Source of the DNA: Symbiodinium natans
Taxonomy: Eukaryota > Sar > Dinophyceae > Suessiales > Symbiodiniaceae
Direction: 5' to 3'
Length of the DNA stretch: 64,000 bases
Assembly: GCA_905221605.1 (NCBI GenBank)
Contig: CAJNDS010002118.1
Location: forward strand, 457,501-521,500
In this document: piece after piece, positions 32,301-39,709 of the stretch
Layout: each line of letters opens with the position of its first letter
Numbering within the stretch: the first letter of the stretch is position 1
The notes under the pieces: model-generated
Told to the model about the DNA's origin: nothing
What the model saw: only the letters and a program-made list of their open reading frames with translations
Database searches by the model: none
Made by a program: the position numbers and the translations under genes

Positions 32301-34564
32301 GCGTTGCGGCAGCTAAGCTCTCTAAAGGCCCTCGGGCTAAAGGGTGCAATCTCCCTAAGAAGGATGATTAGCATCGCGGCTATTTTGAGGATTTGAACTA
32401 CTGTTATTCTTGCTTTGTGCATATGATTATCCCCTTCTTATGTTGATCTTGCTGTTCCGTAGCCGGTATCGGTGTCCAGGAAGTTTGTTCGATAGTCGAC
32501 GATGAAGGGATGCCTCTGGCAAGGAGGGTGGGAGGGCCTCGGGAGTCTTGGATCACGGATTAGGTGGGCTTGGGGACTACAAGTTGGAACATCCTTATCC
32601 CCCAAGCCCAGAAGGTGCACTAATGGGAATCCCAGCTCTAATCATCCTTAAAACTTGTTCCTAATCTCTGGAGTTTACTGTAGGGGGTTTTTGGGGACCA
32701 AGGCTTACATTCTTCAGCTTTAAAGAGGTTCCGGGCTGGGAAGAAAGGGGCAGCCCAGAAGCCCCCCGCACCCAATGAAACCGCCACGACAACTTCCAGC
32801 CCTAAACCCTAAAGCCCAAACCCCTAAACTTCCCTCAACCTCTAAACCTCTAAACCCTAGACCCTAAACCCTAAACCCTAAACTCTAAAACCCTAAAACC
32901 CTAAACCCTCAACCCCTAAACCCCTAAACCCCACCAAATCCTCAAAAGCCAGGGCGCTTGAAAGCCGCCAGGAGCTGAGCCTCCTTGCGGGCATCCTGGA
33001 CCTCCTTGGGAGAGGCCTGATCACCATGCAGGTTTAGGGTTTAGGGTTTAGAGTTTAGGGTTTAGGGTTTAGGGTTTAGGGTTTAGGGTTTAGGGTTTAG
33101 GGTTTAGGGTAGAGGGCTTAGGGTTTAGGGTTTAGGGTCTAGGGTTTAGGGTCTAGGGCTTAGGGTTTTTGGGTTTAGGTTTCAGGGTCCGAGGGAATTA
33201 TGCCTTGGGGATTTAGGTTGGGCAGGGCTTACTAGGTTCAGGGTTAGCTAAGGCTGTACTTTATCGGCCAATACCCTATACAATTGGGCAGCAAAAATGT
33301 TCCTTCGAAGGCTACTGAATATTCTCTTGATACAAGAGGCTAGGTTAACTGTCACATCTCCCCAGTGACACGCGGCTGCGAGCGAAGTCCGCGTAAAGTC
33401 GCATCACCGAGACATATGTTGAAGCCTTTCCCCCAATGTGCACAGGCCGCACGCGCATGTTCTCGACACACATGCAAAATACGCAATTGTCACCGCACGC
33501 CTGGTCAGCGTGAATGAGATTTCTGCTTGGGGGTGCAAGTGGGTTCTGACCAATCTTGGAATTCGCGAATCCCCAGTGTGCACGCGCCCGAGATAGTAGT
33601 AGGAGTCCTGTCAAAAGCACCCTCCAGTCCTTAATCCCCCCCCTAAACCCTAAACCTGAGCCCCCAGCACCCTGATTTCCTGAGGTTGCGGCCTGGGAAA
33701 CGTCCACCATCTTGCCTGAGGAATGGGCAGGGATTTTGGGGGTTAGTAGAGGTTGACGGTGGTTTCGTTTGGCCTCTTTAGCTTTGGGTGCTTTGGGTTC
33801 GTGTCTGAGGCGCCCAATCCTCAACTCCTACACCCTTGGCCACCTCCTAGGTACCTCTACCTGCCCTATCGAGCCAGCCAAACCTGGGGGCTGACCCTGC
33901 AACTGCCAATTATCTAGATCAACCCTCACATTGGCTTATAATTATGGCGTGGGATGTAGGATCTGGCCTCTGGGGCATGTTTCGGCCGATAAGATTCGGA
34001 ACCCCCCGTGAACCCCAAACCCTAAGCCTTGCGGGATTCTCGCATAGGGGCGGCCCTGGGCACAGAGCGACCACAAGCTACCAATTGCTTAAGAACCCCG
34101 AGAGAATACAAAATGATAATCCCTACATTACCCTCAATAAGGAAGCATCTTTCTATTTTTCTGGGGTTCTTAAGCTATTGGTAGCAAGGGATTAAAAGAA
34201 TTGGAAGCCCTGAGCCCCTCACACACCAGCTTGGCGCCGCTCTCATCCTCGACCAGTATGGCTTGGCCAAAGGCCCCTGCCGCCGAACAGGGCCCTAAAC
34301 CCTAAACCCTAAATCCTAAACCCTAAACCCTAAACCCTAAACCCTGAACCCTGCCTAAACCCTAAAACCCTACTAAACCCTAAACCCTAAAAATCTAGGG
34401 GCTGATGGGGTTTTCAGAAGGTTCTCCTCTCAGAAGTGGATCCTTCCCGACATGAAACCGAAAACCGAAGAACCTCGAGCGCCCTGAAACTCTGCGCCTT
34501 CGCCGATCTTCCGGATCTCCTTGTAGCCATACTTCAGCAACAGGAGGGATCCACTGGAAAGCAT
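18154..34564 (-). CDS. NEK-like protein kinase with EF-hand and ubiquitin-like C-terminus, 17 exons
   Basis: Predicted Ser/Thr kinase that moves ATP gamma-phosphate to protein substrates. The model was assembled from 17 minus-strand exons. All 16 junctions keep phase and the exons sum to 1749 nt (582 residues plus TAG). Kinase landmarks by residue: Gly loop GEGAFG 21-26, beta3 Lys42 (LVCKMV), alphaC Glu60, HRD 139-141 followed by LKSGN, DFG 159-161, SPE 184-186, DIW 198-200, and the subdomain XI Arg in ARRP. Motifs such as GTPYYLSPE and ADIWAMGIILYELCAL resemble the NEK (NIMA-related) family. Residues 427-438 form a canonical EF-hand loop, a second loop is degenerate, and 512-582 look ubiquitin-like; calcium control is therefore possible. 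Donors are 11 GC, 3 GA and 2 GT; acceptors are all AG, 13 of 16 followed by G. This is dinoflagellate-like splicing. The start and the 16-17 junction are the least certain parts; the kinase identity is near certain. Confidence 0.9.
19601..19655 (-). CDS. Kinase exon 16 (subdomain XI)
   Basis: Encodes MLSKAPARRPTAGAILRL, the MLxxDPxxRPxxxxIL end of the kinase fold. The chosen GC donor (phase 1) gives an in-frame join to exon 17; another GC five bases earlier is possible. CCCTAAA lies to its left and TTTAGGG to its right on the + strand. Confidence 0.88.
19990..20025 (-). CDS. Kinase exon 15 (alphaH)
   Basis: Encodes EYSEFVRTLCAL, matching YSxELRxLVxxML with exon 16. GC donor, phase 0. Confidence 0.87.
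20377..20438 (-). CDS. Kinase exon 14 (subdomain X)
   Basis: Encodes (G)SNMVILVQSILRGTAPPLPE, equivalent to NEK SNIxxLVxKIxRGxxPPLP. GA donor, phase 0. Confidence 0.92.
20919..20998 (-). CDS. Kinase exon 13 (subdomain IX)
   Basis: Encodes YAWPADIWAMGIILYELCAL then KLPFDG. This is subdomain IX (DxWxxG) and the most diagnostic stretch for a NEK-type kinase. GC donor, phase 1; the TTTGGGG/CCCTAAA foldback array begins directly on its donor side. Confidence 0.95.
21817..21855 (-). CDS. Kinase exon 12 (PYYLSPE)
   Basis: Encodes (T)PYYLSPEVCQEK(P), the P+1 loop with SPE at the APE position. GA donor, phase 2. Confidence 0.92.
22721..22746 (-). CDS. Kinase exon 11 (activation segment, 26 bp)
   Basis: 26-nt microexon AVARTAIG plus two bases, the end of the activation segment leading to GTPYYLSPE. 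GT donor, phase 2. Confidence 0.85.
23371..23409. mobile_element. Family E solo right end
   Basis: GTTGGTTATGGTTTGTAAGT followed by ACCATGAACCTCCAAGTA directly after a CCCTAAA array. Similar words next to arrays at 3400-3414, 4420-4436 and 54631-54643. Confidence 0.5.
23911..24076. repeat. 21-bp minisatellite
   Basis: About seven units of GAAGAAATGACCCTTAGCCAC; the minus strand reads VAKGHFF repeatedly. Followed by a (TA)n tract 24092-24121. Confidence 0.82.
24141..24262. mobile_element. MITE-like family E, copy 2 (kinase intron 10)
   Basis: GCTAAATAACCAATTAGAAC to ATAATTGGTTAATAAGTACC then ATGAACCTCCAAGC. Same terminal words and internal GTACAGTTATAA as copy 1. Confidence 0.62.
24664..24716 (-). 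CDS. Kinase exon 10 (DFG)
   Basis: Encodes (G)NLKMGDFGIAKVLNCTQ, carrying the Mg-binding DFG motif in the typical NEK form GDFGIAKVL. GC donor, phase 0. Confidence 0.93.
25025..25063. repeat. (GCA)n microsatellite
   Basis: About 13 GCA units in kinase intron 9; minus frame reads poly-Ala. The 25.2-25.4 kb stretch after it is open on both strands, but I cannot place an exon there. Confidence 0.88.
25530..25566 (-). CDS. Kinase exon 9 (catalytic loop D-LKSGN)
   Basis: Encodes DLKSGNFFLSKA plus one base. It provides the catalytic Asp, Lys+2 and Asn+5 of HRDLKxxN. GC donor, phase 1. Confidence 0.9.
25880..26515. repeat. 42-45-bp minisatellite
   Basis: About 13 units of the type TACTGTAAATAGCAGCATTT followed by CTGCGTTGTCAGAGGCTTCA, decaying to the right. 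The unit is a multiple of three in most copies, so both strands stay open (SNTVNSSISALSEA on plus, MLLFTVFEASDNAE on minus). These are repeat translations, not genes. Confidence 0.85.
26516..26760. repeat. AT-rich, ATATAT and TGTATA low-complexity DNA
   Basis: TATATA stretches and a run of GTATAT/GTAAAT hexamers ending at the first 115-bp repeat. Confidence 0.85.
26760..27207. repeat. 115-bp tandem repeats, left block (4 copies)
   Basis: Each unit has AAAAAAGCGGGGGG, TTGGGGGGGG, CGCAG, an equal C run, then CATTTGCAAACTCAATGCTT and GATTCATATGCTTTGAAGCA. The G8-CGCAG-C8 core is a perfect hairpin. Units are nearly identical, suggesting recent amplification. Confidence 0.88.
27208..29048. other. 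Unique cargo between two 115-bp repeat blocks
   Basis: Contains a diverged duplication: 27377-27440 and 27900-27957 share GGTCAGCTCAA and GTTGAGGACCTCCATGGAG. A short hairpin repeat occurs three times (27788-27822, 28250-28286, 28310-28344), reading GGTTGCC..AAGCCTG.CAA.CG.AAGTGGC. Only the open frame noted at 27909-28880 is long. Confidence 0.7.
27909..28880 (-). CDS. 323-codon open frame within the 4.3-kb element
   Basis: Longest ORF of the window not made of short repeats. It starts MTMAICQRPVHSGCPRCTHW and has a hydrophobic segment (VLGLFISYLLWFFMLYDY) near its middle. Part of the DNA is a diverged duplicate of 27.38-27.83 kb and contains the hairpin repeats at 28.25 and 28.31 kb, so openness may be accidental. 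No family recognised; cargo of the element rather than a proven gene. Confidence 0.3.
   Translation of the reverse strand: MTMAICQRPVHSGCPRCTHWPSWIWYGICMAFCYWMFLETPLPLDELVAQTQLAPRLGDTRVTPSSILTAGPLFFILRAVPVPSPATSIPGWATEDRPKVLLVEARVAADSSAAAGANQGRDHLGFMCGRRYWPGIMYAPSLRGGLQGTVFSLPASSRLCSVLGLFISYLLWFFMLYDYSLPLTVARLCGNQAFWDECMATCGCQALRQPGLWAGRRFRPLHCAATVCLYADEFVFAEATSGTALMAHLMVLSLSVATAGRICDDIRCGQFVPVSHLALLGFRGSAHGEFSGNEATCAMRRVTVVPDSPWRSSTVCPMSLDHR
29049..29515. repeat. 115-bp tandem repeats, right block (about 4 copies, decaying)
   Basis: Same unit and orientation as 26760-27207. The third copy contains an A29 run (about 29319-29347) and the last copies are truncated. Confidence 0.85.
29516..29825. 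repeat. (ATATA)n low-complexity block
   Basis: Long TATAATATA run; no other structure seen. Confidence 0.9.
29876..30110. repeat. GGGACCAGAGGACCAG minisatellite
   Basis: Roughly 8-bp/16-bp units of GGACCAGG and GGACCAGA ending in a G run next to the right inverted end. Open in several frames (for example DQGTRGPED, PGPLVPWS), which is repeat translation. Confidence 0.88.
30531..30578 (-). CDS. Kinase exon 8 (alphaE to HR of the HRD motif)
   Basis: Encodes ALLALKYIHDKHVLHR; the Asp of HRD is the first codon of exon 9. The donor is GA. Intron 8, which follows, is about 5 kb and holds the 4.3-kb inverted-repeat element. Confidence 0.92.
30681..30756. mobile_element. MITE-like family B, copy 2 (kinase intron 7)
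   Basis: ACATGGTCCCTTGGTATGGG through CAAGGGCCCATGCTTGAGAA to CCTTTAAAGGAGG; shorter in the middle than the other two copies. Confidence 0.58.
30841..30906 (-). CDS. Kinase exon 7 (alphaD-alphaE)
   Basis: 22 codons, IALARDARRRLPEPQILRWM then TQ. LPEPQILRW matches the NEK pattern FxExQILxW before alphaE. Donor GC after CAG, phase 0. Confidence 0.9.
31451..31503 (-). CDS. Kinase exon 6 (beta5 and hinge)
   Basis: Encodes (G)YLCILMCFCEGGDLATQ, matching the NEK hinge consensus LxIVMEYxxGGDL. GC donor, phase 0. Confidence 0.9.
32464..32513 (-). CDS. Kinase exon 5 (HPFIVDY, beta4)
   Basis: Encodes (K)HPFIVDYRTNFLDTDT, equivalent to the HPNIVxY segment between alphaC and beta4. Phases fit on both sides; GC donor. 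Confidence 0.88.
32581..32682. mobile_element. MITE-like family D, copy 1 (kinase intron 4)
   Basis: AAGTTGGAACATCCTTA, GGGAATCCCAGC, ATCATCCTTAAAACTTG and GGAGTTTACTGTA are the reverse complement of the copy at 39.5 kb. Confidence 0.6.
32958..33016 (-). CDS. Kinase exon 4 (alphaC helix)
   Basis: Encodes ASPKEVQDARKEAQLLAAF. The Glu of KEAQLL is the alphaC glutamate that pairs with Lys42. GC donor, phase 2. On the + strand the exon is bracketed by a CCCTAAA array (32.80-32.93 kb) and a TTTAGGG array (33.03-33.18 kb). Confidence 0.9.
33693..33715 (-). CDS. Kinase exon 3 (23-bp microexon with catalytic Lys)
   Basis: Just 23 nt. The split Cys codon is followed by KMVDVSQ, which supplies the beta3 lysine in LVCKMV. 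Both phases fit its neighbours exactly (phase 1 in, phase 0 out) and the donor is GC. It is far too short for an ORF finder and was located only from the kinase alignment. Confidence 0.82.
34078..34190. mobile_element. MITE-like family C, copy 2 (kinase intron 2)
   Basis: Better preserved: CTACCAATTGCTTAAGAACC at the left and GGTTCTTAAGCTATTGGTAG at the right form inverted ends of about 20 bp around AATCCCTACATTACCCTCAA. Confidence 0.62.
34223..34276 (-). CDS. Kinase exon 2 (Gly loop, beta2-beta3)
   Basis: Encodes GAFGQAILVEDESGAKLV. It completes the GEGAFG nucleotide-binding loop begun in exon 1 and leads into beta3. Acceptor AG|GG; donor GT (GTGAGG), one of only two GT donors in the gene. 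Confidence 0.88.
34498..34564 (-). CDS. Kinase exon 1 (start codon, start of Gly loop)
   Basis: Encodes MLSSGSLLLLKYGYKEIRKIGE, with KYGYKEIRKIGEG matching the N-terminal lead of a kinase domain. The ATG at 34564 is the first in-frame Met that leaves a normal lead-in; no stop lies close upstream, so a further 5' exon is possible. It ends in phase 1 at a GC donor. An AG lies 7-8 nt upstream of the ATG and could serve for cis- or spliced-leader trans-splicing. Confidence 0.75.
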
Positions 34565-36055
34565 GCTTCTGCCTGGGTTTGGAGCTGTGGTGGTGTTTTG
34601 GATTCAGGGATGAATGGTATTCTTATGGTTGGAGAATTCAAGCCTCACCTGGCTGCAAGGCAGGCAGGTGACAGTATGGCAGCACTGATCTGAAACAAGC
34701 GGTCTCCAGCTAGACGAACAGCATGGTACCTACAAGATTCATCTGTTGACGTGTGGTGAATATACAGCATGATGAACTCTGCCCAAACCCAACAACCCAA
34801 AACCCTAAACCCTGAACCTGAGAGAGCCCAATCCCAAGAACCCGCCATCTTGCTGATTTATCTTTGACCGTGACAAACTGCCGAAACCAGGGTGCCTTCA
34901 GCATCCACGGCAGTCGGCCATCTCTTTTGGGGGGGGCGAGCCGCGGCCAAGGTAAAACAGGAGCACTCTGTGCTGGTAGAGGGCTGCAAGTGAGAAGTAA
35001 GCTGACGCTCGGCTCAGACCTAGCTCTTCGAGTTCTCCCTCTAAGACTCCGAGTTGCTGTCTTCTTTGTTGACTCCGGGTTTTGGGGTCCTAAGGTGGGG
35101 GACTCTAAGGTTCAGGTCGCAGGGTTCCTGGGGTTTCGCCCACCAACTGCCATACCTTTGGCACAGGAGCCAGCGCGAAGCAGCAGCGTGGGGGGGCGAG
35201 GGGGGAAGGGGGGGGGGGGGCAGGGAAAGCCCCAAGAACACCTAGCCGCACAGCTGTAACCCACTGCAACCCCCCTCCTCCTGGGGTTCTTACTAATTAC
35301 TGTAAGGTGAGGCTTTGCTGTAACGTAAAGACATGTGAAGAGGGTCCAAGGAGGTGCGGTCTCTGTTCTCTGAAGGACGGCGCCTTATCTAGGAAACCGC
35401 CCATCTAGTGACCTTCATGCTGACTATCTGCCCACCACAAAGACCATCAGGGGCTCCGAGACGAAGCTCGGGGCTCGGAGATTTGGCTTTTGGTTTCAGA
35501 AGCTGTAGGATGTTAGGTTTAAGAGTTGCAGTCTGGGTCTCAAGGCTACGTGACTAAGACCCTCGAAAAGAAAAGCATCGAATCCCCAAAGAACTGTCAA
35601 AGGTCCGAAAGGCCCGCCAACCGCCAAACCCCGTTCCAAAATGCCGCCACCAACCCTCCAATCCCCCAGAAACCTCCGAGCAGCCAGGGTTTAGGGGTTC
35701 GGGCGGAGTGTTTCAGCACAAAGGGCTTCGGGGCTTCCACCCGATAAACCCTAAAGTGTCTTAAAGTTGAAGGGCCCAGGGAAACGCCCAAGGCACCCCG
35801 ATGCCCCGAATACGGAGCTGCTCCAAGAAACCGGTGTTGCTGTGCATGAACTTAAGCTGAGGTTGCCATAGTAGGGCTGTAGAGTACATCACCCTGCATC
35901 CTTCGGATTGTTCCTTAAGCTCACTATCAAAACACCCAGCGCGCAAGAAAACAAATGAAAGAAGTTACAACCCTAGACCAATCCGACCTAAACCCCCCTC
36001 AAGCCCCTGAAAAAACCTGGAAGCCCCTAGTTTGGACCTTAATGCCTGGCATGCA

Positions 36056-36126
36056 CCAACAGCCCTTAAAAGGGATTATAACAGGGGAGTACTAGAACCC
36101 CTATTAAGGAGCTGTCCTGTTTAGAG
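36056..36126. mobile_element. MITE-like family A, partial copy
   Basis: Keeps the inner inverted part AACAGCCCTTAAAAGGGATT and CCCCTATTAAGGAGCTGT; outer ends missing. Confidence 0.45.
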
Positions 36127-37150
36127 GTGAAGGGGGGAGAGGGGGTCAAGGAACTGCTAATCCCCCGAAGCCCCCAAGCCGGGCTCCGCTCCGGATCTTC
36201 GGCTATCTCGCCCCCGCACCTTGGTTGGCTGTGGGGGGGTTGGGGGCTTTTTGTGGGTTTAGGGTTAGGTTTAGGGTTTAGGGTTTTAGGGTTTAGGGTT
36301 TAGGGCTTTAGGGTTTTGGGGTTTGGGGTTTAGGGTTTAATTCCAACATTAGGGGTGCCTTATTGGGGTCCTTGTTACAAGGGGATCCTACTATTTGGAG
36401 GGACCGATATTGGAGGTCCCCTATTTTCGTAAACCCCCCAATTGAATTCTTGTGGCACGTCCACACTTCGCTGCTCCCTGTCGCATAGAAGCGATGAAAC
36501 ATAGAGCGGAATCGACGCCTTCGTGATATGTCGAGCTGCGTCGCTACAAGCCGAGGCAAGTAAGGTCCACAGGCATCAATCACGGCCCCCAAAAACTGCC
36601 CTCGACCCTAAACCCTAAAGCCCGTTGCTGCTTGCTTGAATCGTTGCTTGCTTTGCGCCAGACGAGCGTTACACTTGCCTTCCGGGTATCAACTTCGAGA
36701 ATTCAAGGCCCAAAATAACTCCACACCCACATAGAGCTTTTTTAAGGCCAGAGGCAGGTATTGTTGAGAACCCCCTAGGGTCTAGAGATTAAGTTTAAGG
36801 TGTTGGGGTTTACTTAGGTTAATGGGTAGTTCTGAGCAGGGTTGTAAAAACTCAAGGTGCAACTAGCTACCCTAGCCATTTTCCCATATCCATGAACAAG
36901 TTACCCCCAACCCCTCCTAAATCCAGAAACCCTACAGCCCAAGCTAAATCCGAAATCCCCGAACCCCAGACTCTAGACCCTGCGGAACCCTAAACCCTAA
37001 ACCCTAAACCCTACACCCTACACCCTACACCCTACACCCTAAACCCTAAACCCTAAACCCTAAACCCTAAACCCTAAACCCTACACCCTAAACCCTAAAC
37101 CCTAAACCCCAAACCTTAAACCCTAAACGGAACCGAGGCAGGCACAAAGC

Positions 37151-37199
37151 CCCTGTGATGGAGTCCAAGCTGTCGGCCATGGAGCGCTGGGTCATCCGG
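37151..37199 (-). CDS. Probable exon, unknown protein
   Basis: RMTQRSMADSLDSITG, acceptor TTCAG, GC donor. CCCTAAA (36.98-37.13 kb) left, TTTAGGG (37.21 kb on) right. Confidence 0.5.
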
Positions 37200-37797
37200 C
37201 TGAAGTTGCCTGTTCTAGGGTTTAGGGTTTAGTGTTTAGGGTTTAGGGTTTTGGGTTTTGGGTTTTGGGTTTTGGGTTTTGGGTTTTGGGGTTTGGGGTT
37301 TCAGGCAAAGGGTTTAGGGTTTCGGGCTTAGGGTGTAAGGCTTAGGGTCTAGGGTGTAGGGTTTAGTGTGTAGGGCTTAGGGCCTAGGGCCTAGGGCTTA
37401 GGGCTTAGGGCTTAGGGCTTAGGGCTTAGGGCTTAGGGCTTAGGGCTTAGGGCTTAGGGCTAGGGCTTAGGGCTTAGGGCTTAGGGCTTAGGGCTTAGGG
37501 CTTAGGGCTTAGGGCTTAGGGCTTAGGGCTTAGGGCTTAGGGCTTAGGGCTTAGGGCTTAGGGCTTAGGGCTTAGGGCTTAGGGCTTAGGGGTAAGGGCT
37601 TAGGGTTCCAGGGTTTAGGGTTTAGGGGTTAGGGTTTAGGGTTTAGGGTTTAGGGTTTAGGGTTTAGGGTTTAGGGTTCAGGGTTCAGGGTTCAGGGTTC
37701 AGGGTTAAGGGTTGAGGGTTGAGGGTTCAGGGTTTAGGGTTTAGGGTTTAGGGTTTAGGGTTTAGGGTTTAGGGTTTAGGGTTTAGGGTTTAGGGTT

Positions 37798-38544
37798 GGG
37801 GCGGGGCTCTACCATCATTTGCAGGCCTCTACTATGACAGAAATGCTCGCCGGTAACGGAGCTTGTAACGGAAACTGTAACGGAAAGGAGCGGAGCTGTA
37901 ACGGACTTGTCGCGAAGCTGCAACGGAGCCGTATCGGAAGGCTGCAACGGAGCGCTACCGGCTGTAGCGATGCTGCAACGGAAGCTGTAACGGAGCCGTA
38001 GCAGAAGCAGCAACTTGATAACGGACCTGTAACGGAACTGTAACGGAGCTGTACAACTGAGCTGTAACGGGAGCTGTGGCGGAGCTGTAACGGAGATGTA
38101 ACGGAGCTGTGTAACTGAGCTGTAACGGAAGCTGTAACGGAGCTGTAGCGGAGGTGCATCGGAGCTGTAATGGAGCTGTAACGGAGCTGTAACGGAAACA
38201 GTAACGGAAGCTGTAACGGAAGCTGTAACGGAGCTGTAACGGAGATGCAACGGAGCTTTAACGGAGCTGTAACGGAAGCTGTAAAGGAGCTGTAACGGAG
38301 GTGCAACGGAGCTGTAACGGAGGTGCATCGGAGCTGTAACGGAGCTGCAGCGGAAGTGTAACGGAAGCTGTAACGGAGGTGTAACGGAGGTGCAGCGGAG
38401 CTGTAACGGAGCTCTAGTGGAAGCTGTAACGGAGGCGCAACGAAGCTGTAACGGAACTGTAGCCGGTGCTGTAACGGAGCTGTAACGGAGGGCCCACGGT
38501 GGGTAGCGCAAATCCCATAGTAAATGATGGTAGAGCCCACCCCC
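37798..38544. mobile_element. 12-bp minisatellite bounded by 23-bp inverted repeats, inside a TTTAGGG array
   Basis: Left end GGGGCGGGGCTCTACCATCA (37798 on) and right end (38522-38544) are inverted copies with two mismatches. The interior is about 55 units of GGAGCTGTAACG. TTTAGGG repeats touch both outer edges, so the element looks inserted into an array. Minus-strand ORFs of 242-243 codons (SVTAPLQLRYSS) are repeat translations. Confidence 0.75.
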
Positions 38545-38882
38545 AAGTTTAGGGTTTAGGGTTTAGGGTTTAGGGTTTAGGGTTTAGGGTTTAGGGTTTA
38601 CAGTAGGGTTTGGGGTTTGGGGTTTGGGGTTTGGGGGCTTAGTACTCCATAGGTTAAGGGGTTTTCGGGTTCAGGGGTTCAGGGTTAGGCCCTTCTTGGG
38701 GATTATATATAGGGAATAGGGTTCAAGGCCTTGTTGGGGATTCTGTAGCTATGGGTTTAGGTTTAGGGTGTTGGCCCCCCTTCTGGATTACGTGGCAGCG
38801 GCTTTTCGGTTTTTGGGCCCTTTTGGGTTCAGGGTGTTTGGGCTTCATTGTATTCTCTACTGTACCCTAAAACCCGAAATTC

Positions 38883-38978
38883 TTCGGGAGCCATGAAGGT
38901 CACATGCTTCAGGTCCCTTCTAAGGTTGCGGGTGCTCGGAGTGGAGAACCGTTGCATCAAGAGATTCGGGCGAGGCAT
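38883..38978 (-). CDS. Probable exon, unknown protein
   Basis: 32 codons, MPRPNLLMQRFSTPSTRNLR then RDLKHVTFMAPE; acceptor CAG|ATG, GA donor, phase 0. It joins in phase with the exon ending at 39117 and so probably belongs to one gene with it. Confidence 0.55.
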
Positions 38979-39116
38979 CTGACAGCAATGAATTGACCAC
39001 CTAAATATCTAAAGAAGTCGAGAAGATGGCAGCCCCCCAGACTGCAGAACACACCGACCTCGAAAGGACATGAACGATGCAGATCATGCGCATGAAGAGT
39101 CAGGCAGGCCCGATGC

Positions 39117-39354
39117 CTCTCGGAGGGGTTTGCTTGCCTTCTCCTGCTTCAAGGAGGCTCGACCACCGGTTCCAGGCATGAAACCATAGTCGGAGCCATG
39201 CCCACCTGGGTTGCTTTCAGTGCTGTGGTGATCTGTGGTGGAGAGCAGCCTGTCTGCCAACAACATCACCCCGCTGCGAGGGCTCCACGACAGGCGCGCT
39301 TTGTCCCCCTGCGGCAGGCTTAGTTCGGGTTTCATGGCCCTTGCATAGCCCTCG
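39117..39354 (-). CDS. Probable long exon, unknown protein
   Basis: About 79 codons open: EGYARAMKPELSLPQGDKAR continuing through LSWSPRSGVMLLADRLLSTT to KPLRE. Donor GAG|GC at phase 0 joins the exon at 38978. The 5' edge is uncertain; another frame just upstream reads MKALKAQVLKRG. Confidence 0.55.
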
Positions 39355-39451
39355 CTTCAGCACCTGCGCTTTCAAAGCCTTCATCCACCCGAGAGCCCTA
39401 AACCCCTAAAAACCTCGAAAAAACACCCTAAACCCCTGAAGTCCTAAACTT

Positions 39452-39568
39452 CTACAGTAAACTCCAGAAAGTTGGAGCATGGTTTAAGGATGATTTTTGC
39501 TGGGATTCCCTTTAGCATACCTTTTGGGGTATGGGGCTAAGGATGTTCCAACTTGTTGGAGTTCACTG
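39452..39568. mobile_element. MITE-like family D, copy 2
   Basis: CTACAGTAAACTCCAGAAAG at the left and CTTGTTGGAGTTCACTG at the right are inverted ends; the middle GCTGGGATTCCC matches copy 1 in the opposite orientation. Confidence 0.6.
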
Positions 39569-39709
39569 CATACCTGAACCTTAGAAACCCATTGCCAGCA
39601 TTGTCGCTGCCTAGCTGGGAGAAGAGGCGGCTGAAGCCTGTCCTGGCGTGGTGTTCAGGGTTTGGGCTTCAGGCTTGGGGCTCAAGTTTAGGGTTTAGGG
39701 CTTGCGGTG

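Larger units (their letters stand above)
30178..33185. repeat. Repeat arrays in kinase introns 3-8
   Basis: CCCTAAA 30183-30270 and 32850-32935; TTTAGGG 30395-30430 and 33035-33150. The 31.56-32.45 kb spacer (intron 5) is unique with no gene seen. The 33.35-33.55 kb spacer (intron 3) is open on the minus strand (CGDNCVFCMCVENMRVRPVH), but no exon fits the model. Confidence 0.8.
34294..36960. other. Kinase 5' region and upstream spacer
   Basis: CCCTAAA 34294-34395, then mostly unique DNA to 36.25 kb with a G run near 35.2 kb. A 94-codon minus frame 36308-36592 (MGAVIDACGPYLPRLVATQL) is protein-like but unplaced. No promoter motif is recognisable; dinoflagellate promoters generally lack a TATA box. 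Confidence 0.5.
36985..38640. repeat. CCCTAAA, TTAGGGC and TTTAGGG arrays around the 12-bp element
   Basis: CCCTAAA 36985-37115; TTAGGGC 37391-37590 (about 28 copies); TTTAGGG 37615-37795 and 38547-38608; TTTGGGG 38608-38633. Confidence 0.9.

Noticed and set aside
37783-38546. 242- and 243-codon minus ORFs with SVTAPLQLRYSS repeats
   Set aside because: Translations of the 12-bp minisatellite; two overlapping frames are equally open, which a real gene would not show.
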